The notes beneath the pieces were generated by a model. The model was not told the origin of the DNA and did not search any database. It was given only the letters and a program-made list of their open reading frames with translations. Positions 1-8,311 of a stretch of 64,000 nucleotides of DNA are shown here, one piece after another (the stretch's first letter is position 1; each line of letters begins with the position of its first letter). The translations under genes and the position numbers were made by a program. The DNA lies in assembly GCF_029714425.1 (NCBI RefSeq), contig NZ_CP121668.1, forward strand, positions 3,369,501 to 3,433,500. Direction: 5' to 3'. Origin of the DNA: Bradyrhizobium sp. CB2312. Lineage in GTDB: Bacteria; Pseudomonadota; Alphaproteobacteria; Rhizobiales; Xanthobacteraceae.

Positions 1-50
1 CTAGATCAAAGTTTGCAAGCGATGAGAGCCGCACACTGTGGAGACTAGGC

Positions 51-734
51 ATGTCCGGAAATCCTAAGAGGGCCGCCGTCGAGGACCGTGAAGTTAGCGG
101 GCTCTTCGCTGGTCTCGACACTCCTTGCGTCTCCGACGCGCTGGACAAGTTGGGACTGCACGGTCAGGCTCTCGGCATTCGTCCGCTGGCGGACTACCCG
201 AATGTTATCGTCGGTCCCGCCTTTACAGTAAAATATGTACCCGCGGCGTCGCCGGCCGGTACGGTGGGCGATTTCATCGATGACGTCGCGGAGGGCGACA
301 TTATCGTGATTGACAATGAGGGGCGGACGGACTGCACGGTGTGGGGCGATATCATGACCCAGTACGCGGGTATTCGGGGCATCGCAGGAACAGTTATCAA
401 TGGCGTCTGCCGGGACGTGAACCGCGCACTTACCGACGGCTATCCGATCTTTAGTGTCGGCCGATTCATGCGCACAGGTAAGGACCGGGTTCAGATCGAT
501 GGCCTAAATGGTGCCGTGTCGGTCGGGACCGTGCGGGTCGTCTCACGAGACATCGTCGTTGCCGACGCAAATGGGGTCGTGATTGTCCCACGAGACCGCG
601 CGCGTGATGTCGCCAACACCGCGCGCGCGATCGAGAAGAGCGAGAGCGCGATTCGCGAGCGGATCGAGCAAGGGGCCACGATAGGCGAGGCGCGGGCTGC
701 GCTGGGTTATCATACACTTCAGAGAAAGGCGTAA
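51..734 (+). CDS. RraA-like class II aldolase/decarboxylase (HMG/CHA aldolase family)
   Basis: This 227-residue protein belongs to the RraA / 4-hydroxy-4-methyl-2-oxoglutarate aldolase family. These divalent-metal enzymes split 4-hydroxy-2-oxo acids to pyruvate or decarboxylate oxaloacetate in the cytoplasm. D100, R121 and D122 give the D-X20-R-D signature of the catalytic members, which the RNase E-inhibitor RraA proteins lack. The length is typical. It sits alone at the left edge, ahead of a meta-cleavage-type gene set, so a terminal aldolase or oxaloacetate decarboxylase step in the same aromatic pathway is likely. The substrate is inferred. Its promoter is mostly outside the window. Confidence 0.8.
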   Translation: MSGNPKRAAVEDREVSGLFAGLDTPCVSDALDKLGLHGQALGIRPLADYPNVIVGPAFTVKYVPAASPAGTVGDFIDDVAEGDIIVIDNEGRTDCTVWGDIMTQYAGIRGIAGTVINGVCRDVNRALTDGYPIFSVGRFMRTGKDRVQIDGLNGAVSVGTVRVVSRDIVVADANGVVIVPRDRARDVANTARAIEKSESAIRERIEQGATIGEARAALGYHTLQRKA

Positions 735-985
735 ATGGCTGGTCTAGTTCCGAGCTGCACTGGCCGAGAGCGACACTTGAAATGCTCAACTAGGCCTCAA
801 CAGAGTTTTCGTGGCAGGTCAGCCGGGTCATCTACGAGATCATGGAACGCTTAGTAGCAAGGCCAGCTCCAGAGGCTGCTCGGCTGCGTCATGAGCCGCG
901 TCACATGCTCTCGAGAACTGAACAGAACTCTCGTGGGGGAAGCTGCCTCGGGAGCATTTGCCTGTAGTTGCAGAGTGATCTCGCC
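735..985. other. Intergenic region, no gene seen
   Basis: The 251 bases between the convergent RraA-like and LuxR genes contain no convincing coding frame, no TTCGAA-type operator and no clear terminator hairpin with a T-run. Confidence 0.5.
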
Positions 986-1726
986 TCATCTTTGCTCATC
1001 CGATTTTGCAGCGGCGAGGCGCAGTGCTGCCTGCATCACCGTGCGCACCTTCAACTTCCTCTTGGCGCTTTCCAGATAAGACGCGACCGTGTTACGGGAC
1101 AGCCCGAGAATCGCGCCGATTTCCCAGGCGCTCTTACCAAGCGACGCCCATTCCAGACATTCGATTTCCCTTTTGGACAAGGTCACACCGCAAAACGATC
1201 GTTCACTCACCAGGTTGCGATGAACGTGAGCGTGAAAGTAGAAGGCGATTAGCTGAAGGACCCCAGAGTAGGAGCTGACCCGGCTGGCGAAGCAATTTCG
1301 CTGGTCACAGGCGAATGTCAGCGTCGCCACGAGGCGATGGCCCTCATGGACGGGGACCGTGTAGCCGACACAAATCCCGTGGGATGCGGCTTCTTCAAAG
1401 AACCGGTGCACGCTGGCTGTCCTACCCGTCGGCGCAAAGTCTATGCCCCAGTGAAACGGTTCAGGTCGACGCAGCGCCCTGAGGATGACGGGATCGATCT
1501 CTTTATAATTGTGCTCGAGGTAATGCGCAGTCCACCTTTTTGGATAAGTCGAGATGAGTCGTGGCTTGGTATGCGCGCCGTGCGGCAAGGTGAGATATGC
1601 AAAGCATGGTAACTCGAGAGCACACGAGGCTGCCGTCATTGCACTGACGAAATCTTCGTCAGTGCGCGCATTCCAGAGTTGGTCAATAAACCTATTGAAA
1701 GTCCGGTGCATTGTTGTTTCAGGCAC
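986..1726 (-). CDS. LuxR-family regulator with autoinducer-binding domain (LuxR solo)
   Basis: The 246-residue protein has the two-part LuxR layout. An N-terminal autoinducer-binding domain (about residues 15-165) carries the W, Y and D-P pattern around WTAHYLEHNYKEIDPVI. A C-terminal LuxR helix-turn-helix spans about residues 178-240 (TLSKREIECLEWASLGKSAW). Family members are cytoplasmic transcription factors that usually bind acyl- or aryl-homoserine lactones. No luxI-type synthase lies in the window, so it is a solo or its partner is elsewhere. It is divergent from the aldehyde dehydrogenase operon, and a TTTCGAAA operator (1820-1831) lies about 95 bases upstream, so it may be under the GntR regulator. 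Ligand and targets are unknown. Confidence 0.85.
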   Translation of the reverse strand: MPETTMHRTFNRFIDQLWNARTDEDFVSAMTAASCALELPCFAYLTLPHGAHTKPRLISTYPKRWTAHYLEHNYKEIDPVILRALRRPEPFHWGIDFAPTGRTASVHRFFEEAASHGICVGYTVPVHEGHRLVATLTFACDQRNCFASRVSSYSGVLQLIAFYFHAHVHRNLVSERSFCGVTLSKREIECLEWASLGKSAWEIGAILGLSRNTVASYLESAKRKLKVRTVMQAALRLAAAKSDEQR

Positions 1727-1810
1727 TTACTTGGGCGGCAGGCCGCAGTTGTCTGCTCACAGACCAACTTGCATCACGGACGAAAAGATTGTGCGGTGAC
1801 CAGCAAATTC

Positions 1811-1840
1811 ATACTTGATAATTTCGAAATTGCCAGCTAT
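1811..1840. promoter_or_regulatory. Palindromic operator O1 (AATTTCGAAATT core)
   Basis: The perfect 12-bp palindrome AATTTCGAAATT is at 1820-1831. It is flanked by TTGAT on the left and GCCAG on the right, which extends the symmetry imperfectly. The same core recurs upstream of other units of the catabolic island (2152, 10558, 12713, 12845, 14537). It lies in the divergent luxR/aldehyde dehydrogenase region. It is likely a site for the GntR-FCD protein at 12898-13665; that assignment is inferred. Confidence 0.65.
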
Positions 1841-1901
1841 ACCGAAAATGTTGACGGTCGATGCGTCTGGGGCGCAGTCCACCGGCGGCGGCGTGATTGG
1901 C

Positions 1902-1992
1902 GGAGGCCTGTCACTGCTCCCCCTTGGGGGTTCCTCCCTGACTTGGCGCGTAAGCCAACCCCGTCGCCTGCAATCGGCGACGGGGCTTTTCT
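1902..1992 (+). ncRNA. Putative structured small RNA / leader with intrinsic terminator
   Basis: Hairpins follow each other with almost no gap. GGAGG (1902-1906) pairs with CCTCC (1933-1937) around an inner CCCCC-TT-GGGGG stem (1919-1930). TTGGC-GCGTAA-GCCAA covers 1943-1958. A perfect 10-bp stem CCCCGTCGCC / GGCGACGGGG (1959-1968, 1976-1985) is followed by CTTTTCT, which is an intrinsic terminator on the + strand. No + strand gene ends here, so the terminator must belong to a short transcript or to an attenuated leader of the aldehyde dehydrogenase operon. The exposed CCTCC is anti-Shine-Dalgarno-like, a feature of some alphaproteobacterial sRNAs. The terminator itself is secure; the sRNA identity is inferred. 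Confidence 0.55.
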
Positions 1993-2140
1993 GCGCTTGG
2001 CAAAATAGCATCTCGCCCCCTGTCTCATGCCAGGCGATCTGAACTGAGTTGCGATCCGCTATCGCGTTCGTGCTGTCGCTCCGACGGCGGCTCATTCACC
2101 GGATCCGACTGATCCCATGTTCACGAAACAAGACAGTCCA

Positions 2141-2175
2141 AATAACTTGTTATTTCGAAATTATCAGATATATCG
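2141..2175. promoter_or_regulatory. Palindromic operator O2 upstream of the dehydrogenase operon
   Basis: The core ATTTCGAAAT (2152-2161) is preceded by CTTGTT and followed by TATCAG, close to an extended inverted repeat of consensus CTTGATA-core-TATCAG. It lies 90 bases before the dehydrogenase start, downstream of the structured RNA at 1902-1992, so it could act at a second promoter or as a roadblock. Confidence 0.65.
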
Positions 2176-2250
2176 GCCGAATTGGACGGCGATAGAGCAG
2201 TCTTGGTGCGGTCCGAAGATCTTGGAAGCACGATAGCGAGAGGAAGTAGT

Positions 2251-3741
2251 ATGGCGACAATGAACTGCGGGCGAGCTCTCACCGCTGGCCGGCTGTCGCA
2301 TTTCATCGGCGGCCAATTCGTGGATGGAGGTGGTTTGACGCTGGAGAACATCAATCCAGCGACCGCCGACCTCGTGAATGTCGTGCCCGTGGCCGACTCT
2401 GTTGTTGTCGACGATGCGGTCACCGCTGCAAGGCGCGCTCTTGAGGGTCCTTGGCGCCGGATGAGTGAACAAGAGCGAGCGTGCGTCCTGCGCAAGGTGG
2501 CTGACGGGATTCTGCGCCGCTTTGACGAATTCGTACGAGCTGAGGTACTTGATACCGGGAAGCCGGCAAGCCTTGCCGCCCACATCGACATTCCGCGCAG
2601 TGCAGCGAACTTCAACAGCTTCGCAGATCAGATTCTCACATTATCGACGGAATCGTTCCGTACCGCAACGCCGGATGGCGCTGGCGCGTTGAACTATGCG
2701 ATCCGCGTGCCACGAGGCGTCATTGCTGTTGTCTGCCCCTGGAACCTGCCGCTCCTGCTTCTCACCTGGAAGGTTGCGCCGGCGCTCGCGTGCGGGAATG
2801 CCGTCGTGGTCAAGCCGTCCGAGGAAACGCCGACGACAGCTACGTTGCTGGGCGAAGTCATGCATGAAGCAGGGGTGCCGCCGGGAGTCTACAATGTCGT
2901 TCATGGATTGGGGCAGGATAGCGCGGGTGAATATCTGACCCGCCACCCAAAGGTGGACGGAATCACGTTCACGGGAGAGACAAAGACCGGGGTTGCGATC
3001 ATGAAGGCGGCGGCAGAGGGCGTTCGGCCGGTGTCACTTGAGCTCGGCGGAAAGAACGCTGCTGTCGTGTTCGCGGACTGCGATCTAGACCGCGCGATCG
3101 AAGGCGTTACCAGGTCGGTTTTTGCGAACTGCGGCCAAGTTTGCCTCGGGACCGAGCGCGTGTATGTCGAGCGTCCGATCTTCGATGAGTTTCTCGCCAA
3201 GCTCACGGGTGCTGGTGCAGCTCTCAGAATGGGAGATCCGTTCGATAAAGCCACGACGATGGGGCCGCTCATCAGCAAATCGCACCGCGATAAGGTCCTG
3301 TCATATTACGAGCGCGCGAAAGCTGAAGGCGCAAATGTGATCCTGGGTGGTGGCATGCCGGAGCTGCCGTCACGCTTTAATTCCGGCTTCTTTATCGAGC
3401 CGACCATCTGGACGGGCCTTCGGGAAGACGCCGTTGTCCTGCGCGAAGAAGTCTTTGGTCCCTGCTGCCATATCGCTCCTTTCGATCATGAGGAGGCGGT
3501 GATTATGGCGGCCAATAACAGTCCTTACGGACTGGCGACGTCGATCTGGACAGAAAACTTAGCGCGAGCTCACCGCGTCGCTGCCCGGATCGAGGTGGGC
3601 ATCGCCTGGGTAAACTGCTGGTTCTTGCGGGATCTTCGAACGCCCTTTGGGGGATCCAAGCAATCAGGAATCGGTCGCGAGGGCGGCGTCCATTCGATGG
3701 AGTTCTACACTGATCTCCGCAACGTGTGTGTCAAACTTTAA
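2251..3741 (+). CDS. nbaE: Aldehyde dehydrogenase, probable 2-aminomuconic (2-hydroxymuconic) semialdehyde dehydrogenase
   Basis: An NAD-dependent aldehyde dehydrogenase of 496 residues from ATG 2251. That start is chosen because AGGAAG precedes it and it gives the usual family length; an upstream start at 2182 would overlap the operator region. The catalytic glutamate lies in ELGGKN and the nucleophilic cysteine in FANCGQVC. It resembles the AmnC/NbaE and DmpC/XylG group that oxidises ring-cleavage semialdehydes. Because ACMS decarboxylase and 3-hydroxyanthranilate dioxygenase are in the same island, the likely step is 2-aminomuconate 6-semialdehyde to 2-aminomuconate. It heads a three-gene run with the hydratase and aldolase. 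Family is certain; the exact substrate is inferred from context. Confidence 0.85.
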   Translation: MATMNCGRALTAGRLSHFIGGQFVDGGGLTLENINPATADLVNVVPVADSVVVDDAVTAARRALEGPWRRMSEQERACVLRKVADGILRRFDEFVRAEVLDTGKPASLAAHIDIPRSAANFNSFADQILTLSTESFRTATPDGAGALNYAIRVPRGVIAVVCPWNLPLLLLTWKVAPALACGNAVVVKPSEETPTTATLLGEVMHEAGVPPGVYNVVHGLGQDSAGEYLTRHPKVDGITFTGETKTGVAIMKAAAEGVRPVSLELGGKNAAVVFADCDLDRAIEGVTRSVFANCGQVCLGTERVYVERPIFDEFLAKLTGAGAALRMGDPFDKATTMGPLISKSHRDKVLSYYERAKAEGANVILGGGMPELPSRFNSGFFIEPTIWTGLREDAVVLREEVFGPCCHIAPFDHEEAVIMAANNSPYGLATSIWTENLARAHRVAARIEVGIAWVNCWFLRDLRTPFGGSKQSGIGREGGVHSMEFYTDLRNVCVKL

Positions 3742-3788
3742 TGGATCGGCGCATCCAGTAATTTTCAGGATCGGGAGAGCAGAATACA

Positions 3789-4571
3789 ATGTTGACGGAT
3801 CAAGAACGTGCGCAAGCGGCTGATATCCTTCTCGAGGCCGAGCGCAGTCGAACACCTGCCGTCCAGTTGTCGAAGACGTTTCCAGGAATTGAAGTCGAGG
3901 ATTCTTATGTCATCCAGAGCGAGGTGACGCGCCGGAAGGTCTCAAGCGGCCGCCGGGTCATTGGTCACAAGGTCGGGTTGACATCAAAGGCGATGCAGCA
4001 ATCGTCGCAGATTGATGAGCCGGATTATGGCCATCTGCTGGATGATATGATGATTGACGATGGTGCAAAGCTGAGACACCAAGACTATTGCGTTCCCCGG
4101 GTCGAGCCGGAGTTGGCGTTCATCCTGGGAAGCTCGCTCAAGGGGCCGGGCGTAACGTTGCCTGATGTTCTGCGGGCGACCGAGTACGTGATACCCGCAA
4201 TAGAGGTCATCGATGCGCGTGTCCAGAATCCGCGAAAGATCACCGATACCGTAGCCGACAACGGCGCAGCCGCCGGAATCGTTCTCGGCGGCCGACCGGT
4301 GAGGCCTCATGACATCGATCTGCGGTGGATCGGCGCTGTATTCTACCGCAACTCCGAGATCGAAGAGACGGGGCTAGCTGCCGGGGTGCTCGGGCATCCC
4401 GCGATGGGGATCGCATGGCTAGCCAACAAGCTCGGCCGCTTCGGCACGGGTCTGGAGCCAGGGCACATCGTACTGTCGGGGTCGTTTACACGCCCGGTCT
4501 GGGCCAACCAGGGTGACACACTTCACGCAGACTTCGGCCCGCTTGGCGGCGTCGCAATCCAGTTCGTGTAA
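3789..4571 (+). CDS. 4-oxalocrotonate decarboxylase / 2-oxopent-4-enoate hydratase family protein
   Basis: The 260-residue protein belongs to the fumarylacetoacetate-hydrolase-like fold family that includes 4-oxalocrotonate decarboxylase and 2-keto-4-pentenoate hydratase. Acidic metal ligands are expected in the [10 protein letters not shown] segment, where the E-x-E pair is typical. It starts 47 bases after the dehydrogenase and ends 12 bases before the aldolase. Pathways of this kind normally need both a decarboxylase and a hydratase, which are paralogues. Only one is present here, so either it performs both reactions or the partner is elsewhere. Sequence alone does not decide between the two activities. 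Confidence 0.8.
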   Translation: MLTDQERAQAADILLEAERSRTPAVQLSKTFPGIEVEDSYVIQSEVTRRKVSSGRRVIGHKVGLTSKAMQQSSQIDEPDYGHLLDDMMIDDGAKLRHQDYCVPRVEPELAFILGSSLKGPGVTLPDVLRATEYVIPAIEVIDARVQNPRKITDTVADNGAAAGIVLGGRPVRPHDIDLRWIGAVFYRNSEIEETGLAAGVLGHPAMGIAWLANKLGRFGTGLEPGHIVLSGSFTRPVWANQGDTLHADFGPLGGVAIQFV

Positions 4572-4583
4572 CGGAATTCGCTG

Positions 4584-5348
4584 ATGATAGATCTTGAGAA
4601 GAACTCATTCAAGGCAGCGATCCGGGCTCGAAAGCTTCAGATCGGACTTTGGTGCAGCCTTTGCAGCAGCTCAGCGACGGAACTTGTCTCCGATAGCGGT
4701 TATGACTGGATGCTGCTCGACACCGAGCACGCGCCAAATGAATTGCCCGGAATTCTGGATCAACTCCGGTCGATGAACTCCGGGACAGCTGCCGCCGTTG
4801 TGAGGCCGGCCTGGAACGACCCGGTTTTGATCAAGCGCTTCCTTGACGTCGGAGCCCAAACGCTCCTCATACCTTTTGTACAGAATGCAGCTGAAGCGGA
4901 GCGGGCCGTAGCGTCGTGCCGCTATCCACCCTTAGGACTTCGCGGAATAACGGGCACCGCGCGAGCGAGCCGATACGGACGGGTTGCGGGCTATCTGCAG
5001 GAGGCCAACGAGCAAATCTGTGTGCTGGTGCAGGTAGAGACGGCGGTTGCGCTTAGCGAGCTTGAAGAAATCGCAAGGGTTGACGGAGTGGATGGCATCT
5101 TTATCGGCCCTTCCGATCTAAGCGCCTCGGTAGGGCACATTGGAAATCCGCAGCATCCAGACGTGCAGCATCTGATCAAGTCTGCAGTGGAACGGATTAC
5201 CTCGGCGGGAAAGGCTGCCGGGATACTCGCCACTGTAGAGGCCGACGCGAGGCGATACATTGAGTGGGGATTTAACTTTGTTGCCGTAGGCTCAGATCTA
5301 CAACTGCTGGCGAGGGCGGCTGATAACCTGGCACGTTCGTTCAGGTAG
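4584..5348 (+). CDS. HpcH/HpaI-family aldolase
   Basis: This 254-residue class II pyruvate aldolase is of the HpaI type. It shows the opening strand and LLDTEHAP motif, VRPAWND, the metal-ligand glutamate in VQVETAVALSELEE and the aspartate in GIFIGPSDLSASVGH. Such enzymes cleave 4-hydroxy-2-oxo acids to pyruvate plus an aldehyde. It would complete the lower meta pathway by splitting 4-hydroxy-2-oxovalerate, replacing the unrelated DmpG/NbaI aldolase usual in this pathway. No acylating acetaldehyde dehydrogenase (DmpF/NbaJ) follows. Family is secure; substrate is inferred. Confidence 0.85.
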   Translation: MIDLEKNSFKAAIRARKLQIGLWCSLCSSSATELVSDSGYDWMLLDTEHAPNELPGILDQLRSMNSGTAAAVVRPAWNDPVLIKRFLDVGAQTLLIPFVQNAAEAERAVASCRYPPLGLRGITGTARASRYGRVAGYLQEANEQICVLVQVETAVALSELEEIARVDGVDGIFIGPSDLSASVGHIGNPQHPDVQHLIKSAVERITSAGKAAGILATVEADARRYIEWGFNFVAVGSDLQLLARAADNLARSFR

Positions 5349-5755
5349 CTCGCGCGAGCTGGAGCCTCGCGGGCGGAGTCCACAATTAAACTGGAATGAT
5401 ATTCTCTTTCCGGGTTTTAGGACCCGTCCGGAGGTTGGTCCGGACGAGTGCGACAGCCGCCTGCCTCCATGTGATCATCCAGCCTCATCGGCGGATGCGA
5501 CATACAATTCCAACATCGCGCCGCGATCTTAGGAGGCAATTGGAAATGGCAGCCGGCGTTTGGCTTGATAAGATGATGGAGCATCCACGCTTCCAAAACA
5601 CTCGGCTTGCTCGCAGCGGTTTCGGTGCTAAAGCGCGCTCCTTGCGCGGTCGGCAATTGATCTTGCGAAGATGCGAGCTCGTTTTTCAATCTCGGGAGAA
5701 GCGCCCGAAGAATCGTTGGTAGATGAGCCGCATCCCCGTTCCTGCAATCGACGCG
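5349..5755. other. Intergenic region between convergent operons
   Basis: No credible gene is seen in these 407 bases. A perfect hairpin CGTCCGGA-GGTTGG-TCCGGACG sits at about 5429-5450, between the converging aldolase and ABC-transporter operons. It has no T-run, so it is at most a weak terminator. Confidence 0.45.
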
Positions 5756-6529
5756 TCATCGCGCTGAATTGCCGCCTTCTGCACGGGCGGTAAGCTGATT
5801 GGGAGCCTGAACTTTCTTTCTCACGGTAAGATGGTCTTCGAGGATCGAACCATCTTCGAGAAGGTCTTTGGCCGTTGCCGCATGCACAATCGATCCGCGG
5901 TCAAGAATGATTGCGCGGTCGGTAAGACGCAGAATCCGTCTTGGGTGTTGTTCCACGATGATCGCGGCCATCCCATCGGACTTGAAGATTTTGAGAAGGA
6001 TCTTCAAAATCTCGTCGACCACGATTGGCGCTAACCCCTCAGTAGGTTCATCAAGCAGCAGGATCCTGGGGTTCAACATGAGCGCGCGCGCTATTGCCAG
6101 CATCTGCTGTTCGCCCCCGGAAAGCTGGTGGCCTAAGTTGAGGCGTCTCTCCCGAAGTCTTGGAAAGAGTTCGTAAGCTCGCTTCAAGGTCCAAGCGCCC
6201 GGCCTTGCAATCGCGGTAAGGTTCTCCTCCACTGTCAACGAGCGAAAGATGTTTCGCTCCTGAGGTACCCATCCAAGGCCGGCCCGGGCCCGTTGTTCGG
6301 GACAAAGATCAGTCAAACGTCGGCCGCCGAGGCCGATTGTTCCACCAAGCCGGCTGGTTACGCCGACGATCGTGTCAATCAGCGTTGTTTTTCCAGCTCC
6401 GTTCCGGCCAAGCACAGCCAACGCTTCTCCCTCGTTAAGGTCCAAGGAGATATCGGGCAGAACAACGGCGCGGCCATAACCTGCTCGAACATTCCTGAGG
6501 CTCAATAAGCTATTCATGACCAGCTTCAC
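5756..6529 (-). CDS. livF: Branched-chain amino-acid-type ABC transporter ATP-binding protein (LivF)
   Basis: The 257-residue ATPase has Walker A GRNGAGKTT, Q-loop, signature LSGGEQQ and Walker B ILLLDEPTEG, which is the LivF pattern. It is the last gene of a livK-H-M-G-F order on the minus strand and overlaps the end of livG by 20 bases, so translation is probably coupled. It energises uptake of the ligand bound by the LivK-like protein. The HAAT family takes branched-chain amino acids, amides or aromatic acids. Its place inside an aromatic-catabolism island suggests an aromatic or amino-aromatic substrate, which is inferred. Confidence 0.93.
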   Translation of the reverse strand: MKLVMNSLLSLRNVRAGYGRAVVLPDISLDLNEGEALAVLGRNGAGKTTLIDTIVGVTSRLGGTIGLGGRRLTDLCPEQRARAGLGWVPQERNIFRSLTVEENLTAIARPGAWTLKRAYELFPRLRERRLNLGHQLSGGEQQMLAIARALMLNPRILLLDEPTEGLAPIVVDEILKILLKIFKSDGMAAIIVEQHPRRILRLTDRAIILDRGSIVHAATAKDLLEDGSILEDHLTVRKKVQAPNQLTARAEGGNSAR

Positions 6530-7265
6530 CTAGATAGACGGCTTTTACACGCGGATCGGAACTGACCCGATCCGCCGGCCCGCGCGTGAGCACAGAACCG
6601 CTGACGAGGACGGTAATGACGTCGGCAAAGCTGAAAACAAGATCCATATCGTGTTCGATGAGAACGACAGAAACATCGCGCGGCAGAGCGGCCAGGACAT
6701 CAAGGATCGCCGCCCTATCATGCTCCGGTACGCCCGCTGCCGGTTCGTCCAGCAAGAGAACCTTTGGTTGGGACGCAATAGCGACTGCAATTTCCAGCAA
6801 CCTCTGCTTGCCGTAAGACAAGCTTGACGTGGGAGTATGCAGGACATCGGCCAGCAGAAAAGTATCGGCGAAGGCAGCGGCCTGTTCAACAAGTCCACGC
6901 CTTAACAAGGCATGCTGCCAGACATTCCAGCCGAACCCGGCGCGTTCCGAAAGCGCTAGCCCGAGCGTTTCCAGAACGGAGAGCGTCGGAAACAGTTGGT
7001 TGATTTGGAACGTTCGCACCAGGCCTCGACGTACTCGTTCGTGAACTCCAGCGCTTGAAATATCCTCTCCGTTGAGCAGGACGGAGCCGCTTGTGGGACG
7101 CAGAACACCGGTAAGGAGATTGATGAAAGTCGTCTTGCCTGCACCGTTTGGCCCGATTAGCGCGTGCCGCGAACCTTTCTCGAGGGTGAATGAGACGCTA
7201 CCCGTGGCGGTTAGGCCGCCGAAGCGCTTAACGAGTTGTCTGGTTTCAAGCGCATGTGTGCTCAT
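6510..7265 (-). CDS. livG: Branched-chain amino-acid-type ABC transporter ATP-binding protein (LivG)
   Basis: The start is set at the ATG 7265, giving 251 residues beginning MSTHALETRQLVKRFGG. The longer upstream frame runs through livM and has no family similarity. Walker A is GPNGAGKTT, the signature region is LSYGKQRLLEIA and Walker B is VLLLDEPAAG, as in LivG. The start overlaps the livM stop by four bases (ATGA, 7262-7265), showing tight coupling. It pairs with LivF as the second ATPase of the importer at the inner membrane. Confidence 0.93.
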   Translation of the reverse strand: MSTHALETRQLVKRFGGLTATGSVSFTLEKGSRHALIGPNGAGKTTFINLLTGVLRPTSGSVLLNGEDISSAGVHERVRRGLVRTFQINQLFPTLSVLETLGLALSERAGFGWNVWQHALLRRGLVEQAAAFADTFLLADVLHTPTSSLSYGKQRLLEIAVAIASQPKVLLLDEPAAGVPEHDRAAILDVLAALPRDVSVVLIEHDMDLVFSFADVITVLVSGSVLTRGPADRVSSDPRVKAVYLGEAGHE

Positions 7266-8305
7266 GAGCGGGATGTACTCACCCTGCCGTCGTTGGTCCG
7301 GGGAGATGATTCCCGGCCGCGCAGCCGTAGAAGGTTGGCGATGCCCTGGATCACCCGATTGCGCCCGACCAAGACAAGAACAACGAGCAGAAGACCCAGC
7401 CAAAAATGCCAATATTGAGGGGTCGCGTCGGAGAGAACGCTCTGGATCAGCTTAAAGACTACAGCGCCAGCGATCCCTCCATAGAGGTATCCGGTGCCGC
7501 CAATTACCAACATCAGGAGAGCATCTGCCGAACGGTGAAAGTCGAAGACATCCAGTGATACAAATTGAGTAGTCTGAGCCATGAGTGCGCCTGCTACGCC
7601 TGCGTAGACAGAAGAGATTGTGTAAATTGCAACAAGGCGCGCGTTGACAGGGATGCCGACCGCTGAAGCGCGCAGTGGATTATCGCGAATCGCACGAAGC
7701 GATAGCCCAAAGGACGAGGTGACGATTCGCTTGGCAAGCACTACTCCCAGAAAGAGGGCGGCTAGGCTGTAACCGTACGCGGTGGTGCCATAAAGATCGA
7801 AGGGTATCATGCCAAGGAGCGGCCCCATCAATATTCCTTGGAGGCCGTCCGCTCCACCAGTAATGCTGGCTGCCTTGTTCGCCACCTCGCCAAGCAGCGA
7901 CGTTACGCCGATCGTCACCATCAATCGGGTCAGATCGGAGCCCCGCAAGACCAGAAAACTGGTCATGAACCCGACGAGGCCAGCGACGACGGCTGATATG
8001 ATCAGCCCGATTATCGCGTCATTCGTCAGGTGAATTGCAACTAGCCCCGCACTATAGGCACCCACGCCAAAGAATGCCGCCTGCCCCAGCGAAACTATAC
8101 CTGCATAGCCAAGGATGAGATCGAGAGAGAGTACAAACAGCGCAACAATTGCAATCTCGCTCAAAAGCTGATGACGACCAGGAGCCAGAAACATAGCCAA
8201 TAGCAGGACTATCCACACTGCAAGCTCGGCAGCGCTCGTCGCTGAGTGCCCTGCGAGGAAGCTGGTATTCCGGCGTCCGCCGGCAATTTGAATAAGAGGT
8301 AGCAT
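7262..8305 (-). CDS. livM: Branched-chain amino-acid-type ABC transporter permease (LivM)
   Basis: The 347-residue inner-membrane permease has about nine hydrophobic segments and the LivM motifs LDLILGYAGIVSLGQAAFFG near residue 65 and a coupling region around GLSLRAIRDNPLRASAVGIP. It is six bases from livH and overlaps livG, so it is the third gene of the operon. It forms the channel together with LivH. Confidence 0.92.
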   Translation of the reverse strand: MLPLIQIAGGRRNTSFLAGHSATSAAELAVWIVLLLAMFLAPGRHQLLSEIAIVALFVLSLDLILGYAGIVSLGQAAFFGVGAYSAGLVAIHLTNDAIIGLIISAVVAGLVGFMTSFLVLRGSDLTRLMVTIGVTSLLGEVANKAASITGGADGLQGILMGPLLGMIPFDLYGTTAYGYSLAALFLGVVLAKRIVTSSFGLSLRAIRDNPLRASAVGIPVNARLVAIYTISSVYAGVAGALMAQTTQFVSLDVFDFHRSADALLMLVIGGTGYLYGGIAGAVVFKLIQSVLSDATPQYWHFWLGLLLVVLVLVGRNRVIQGIANLLRLRGRESSPRTNDGRVSTSRS

Positions 8306-8311
8306 TGGTCC

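Noticed and set aside
5396..5722. 108-residue + strand open frame between the aldolase and livF
   Set aside because: No family features, rare codon pattern for this region and no ribosome-binding site; treated as intergenic.
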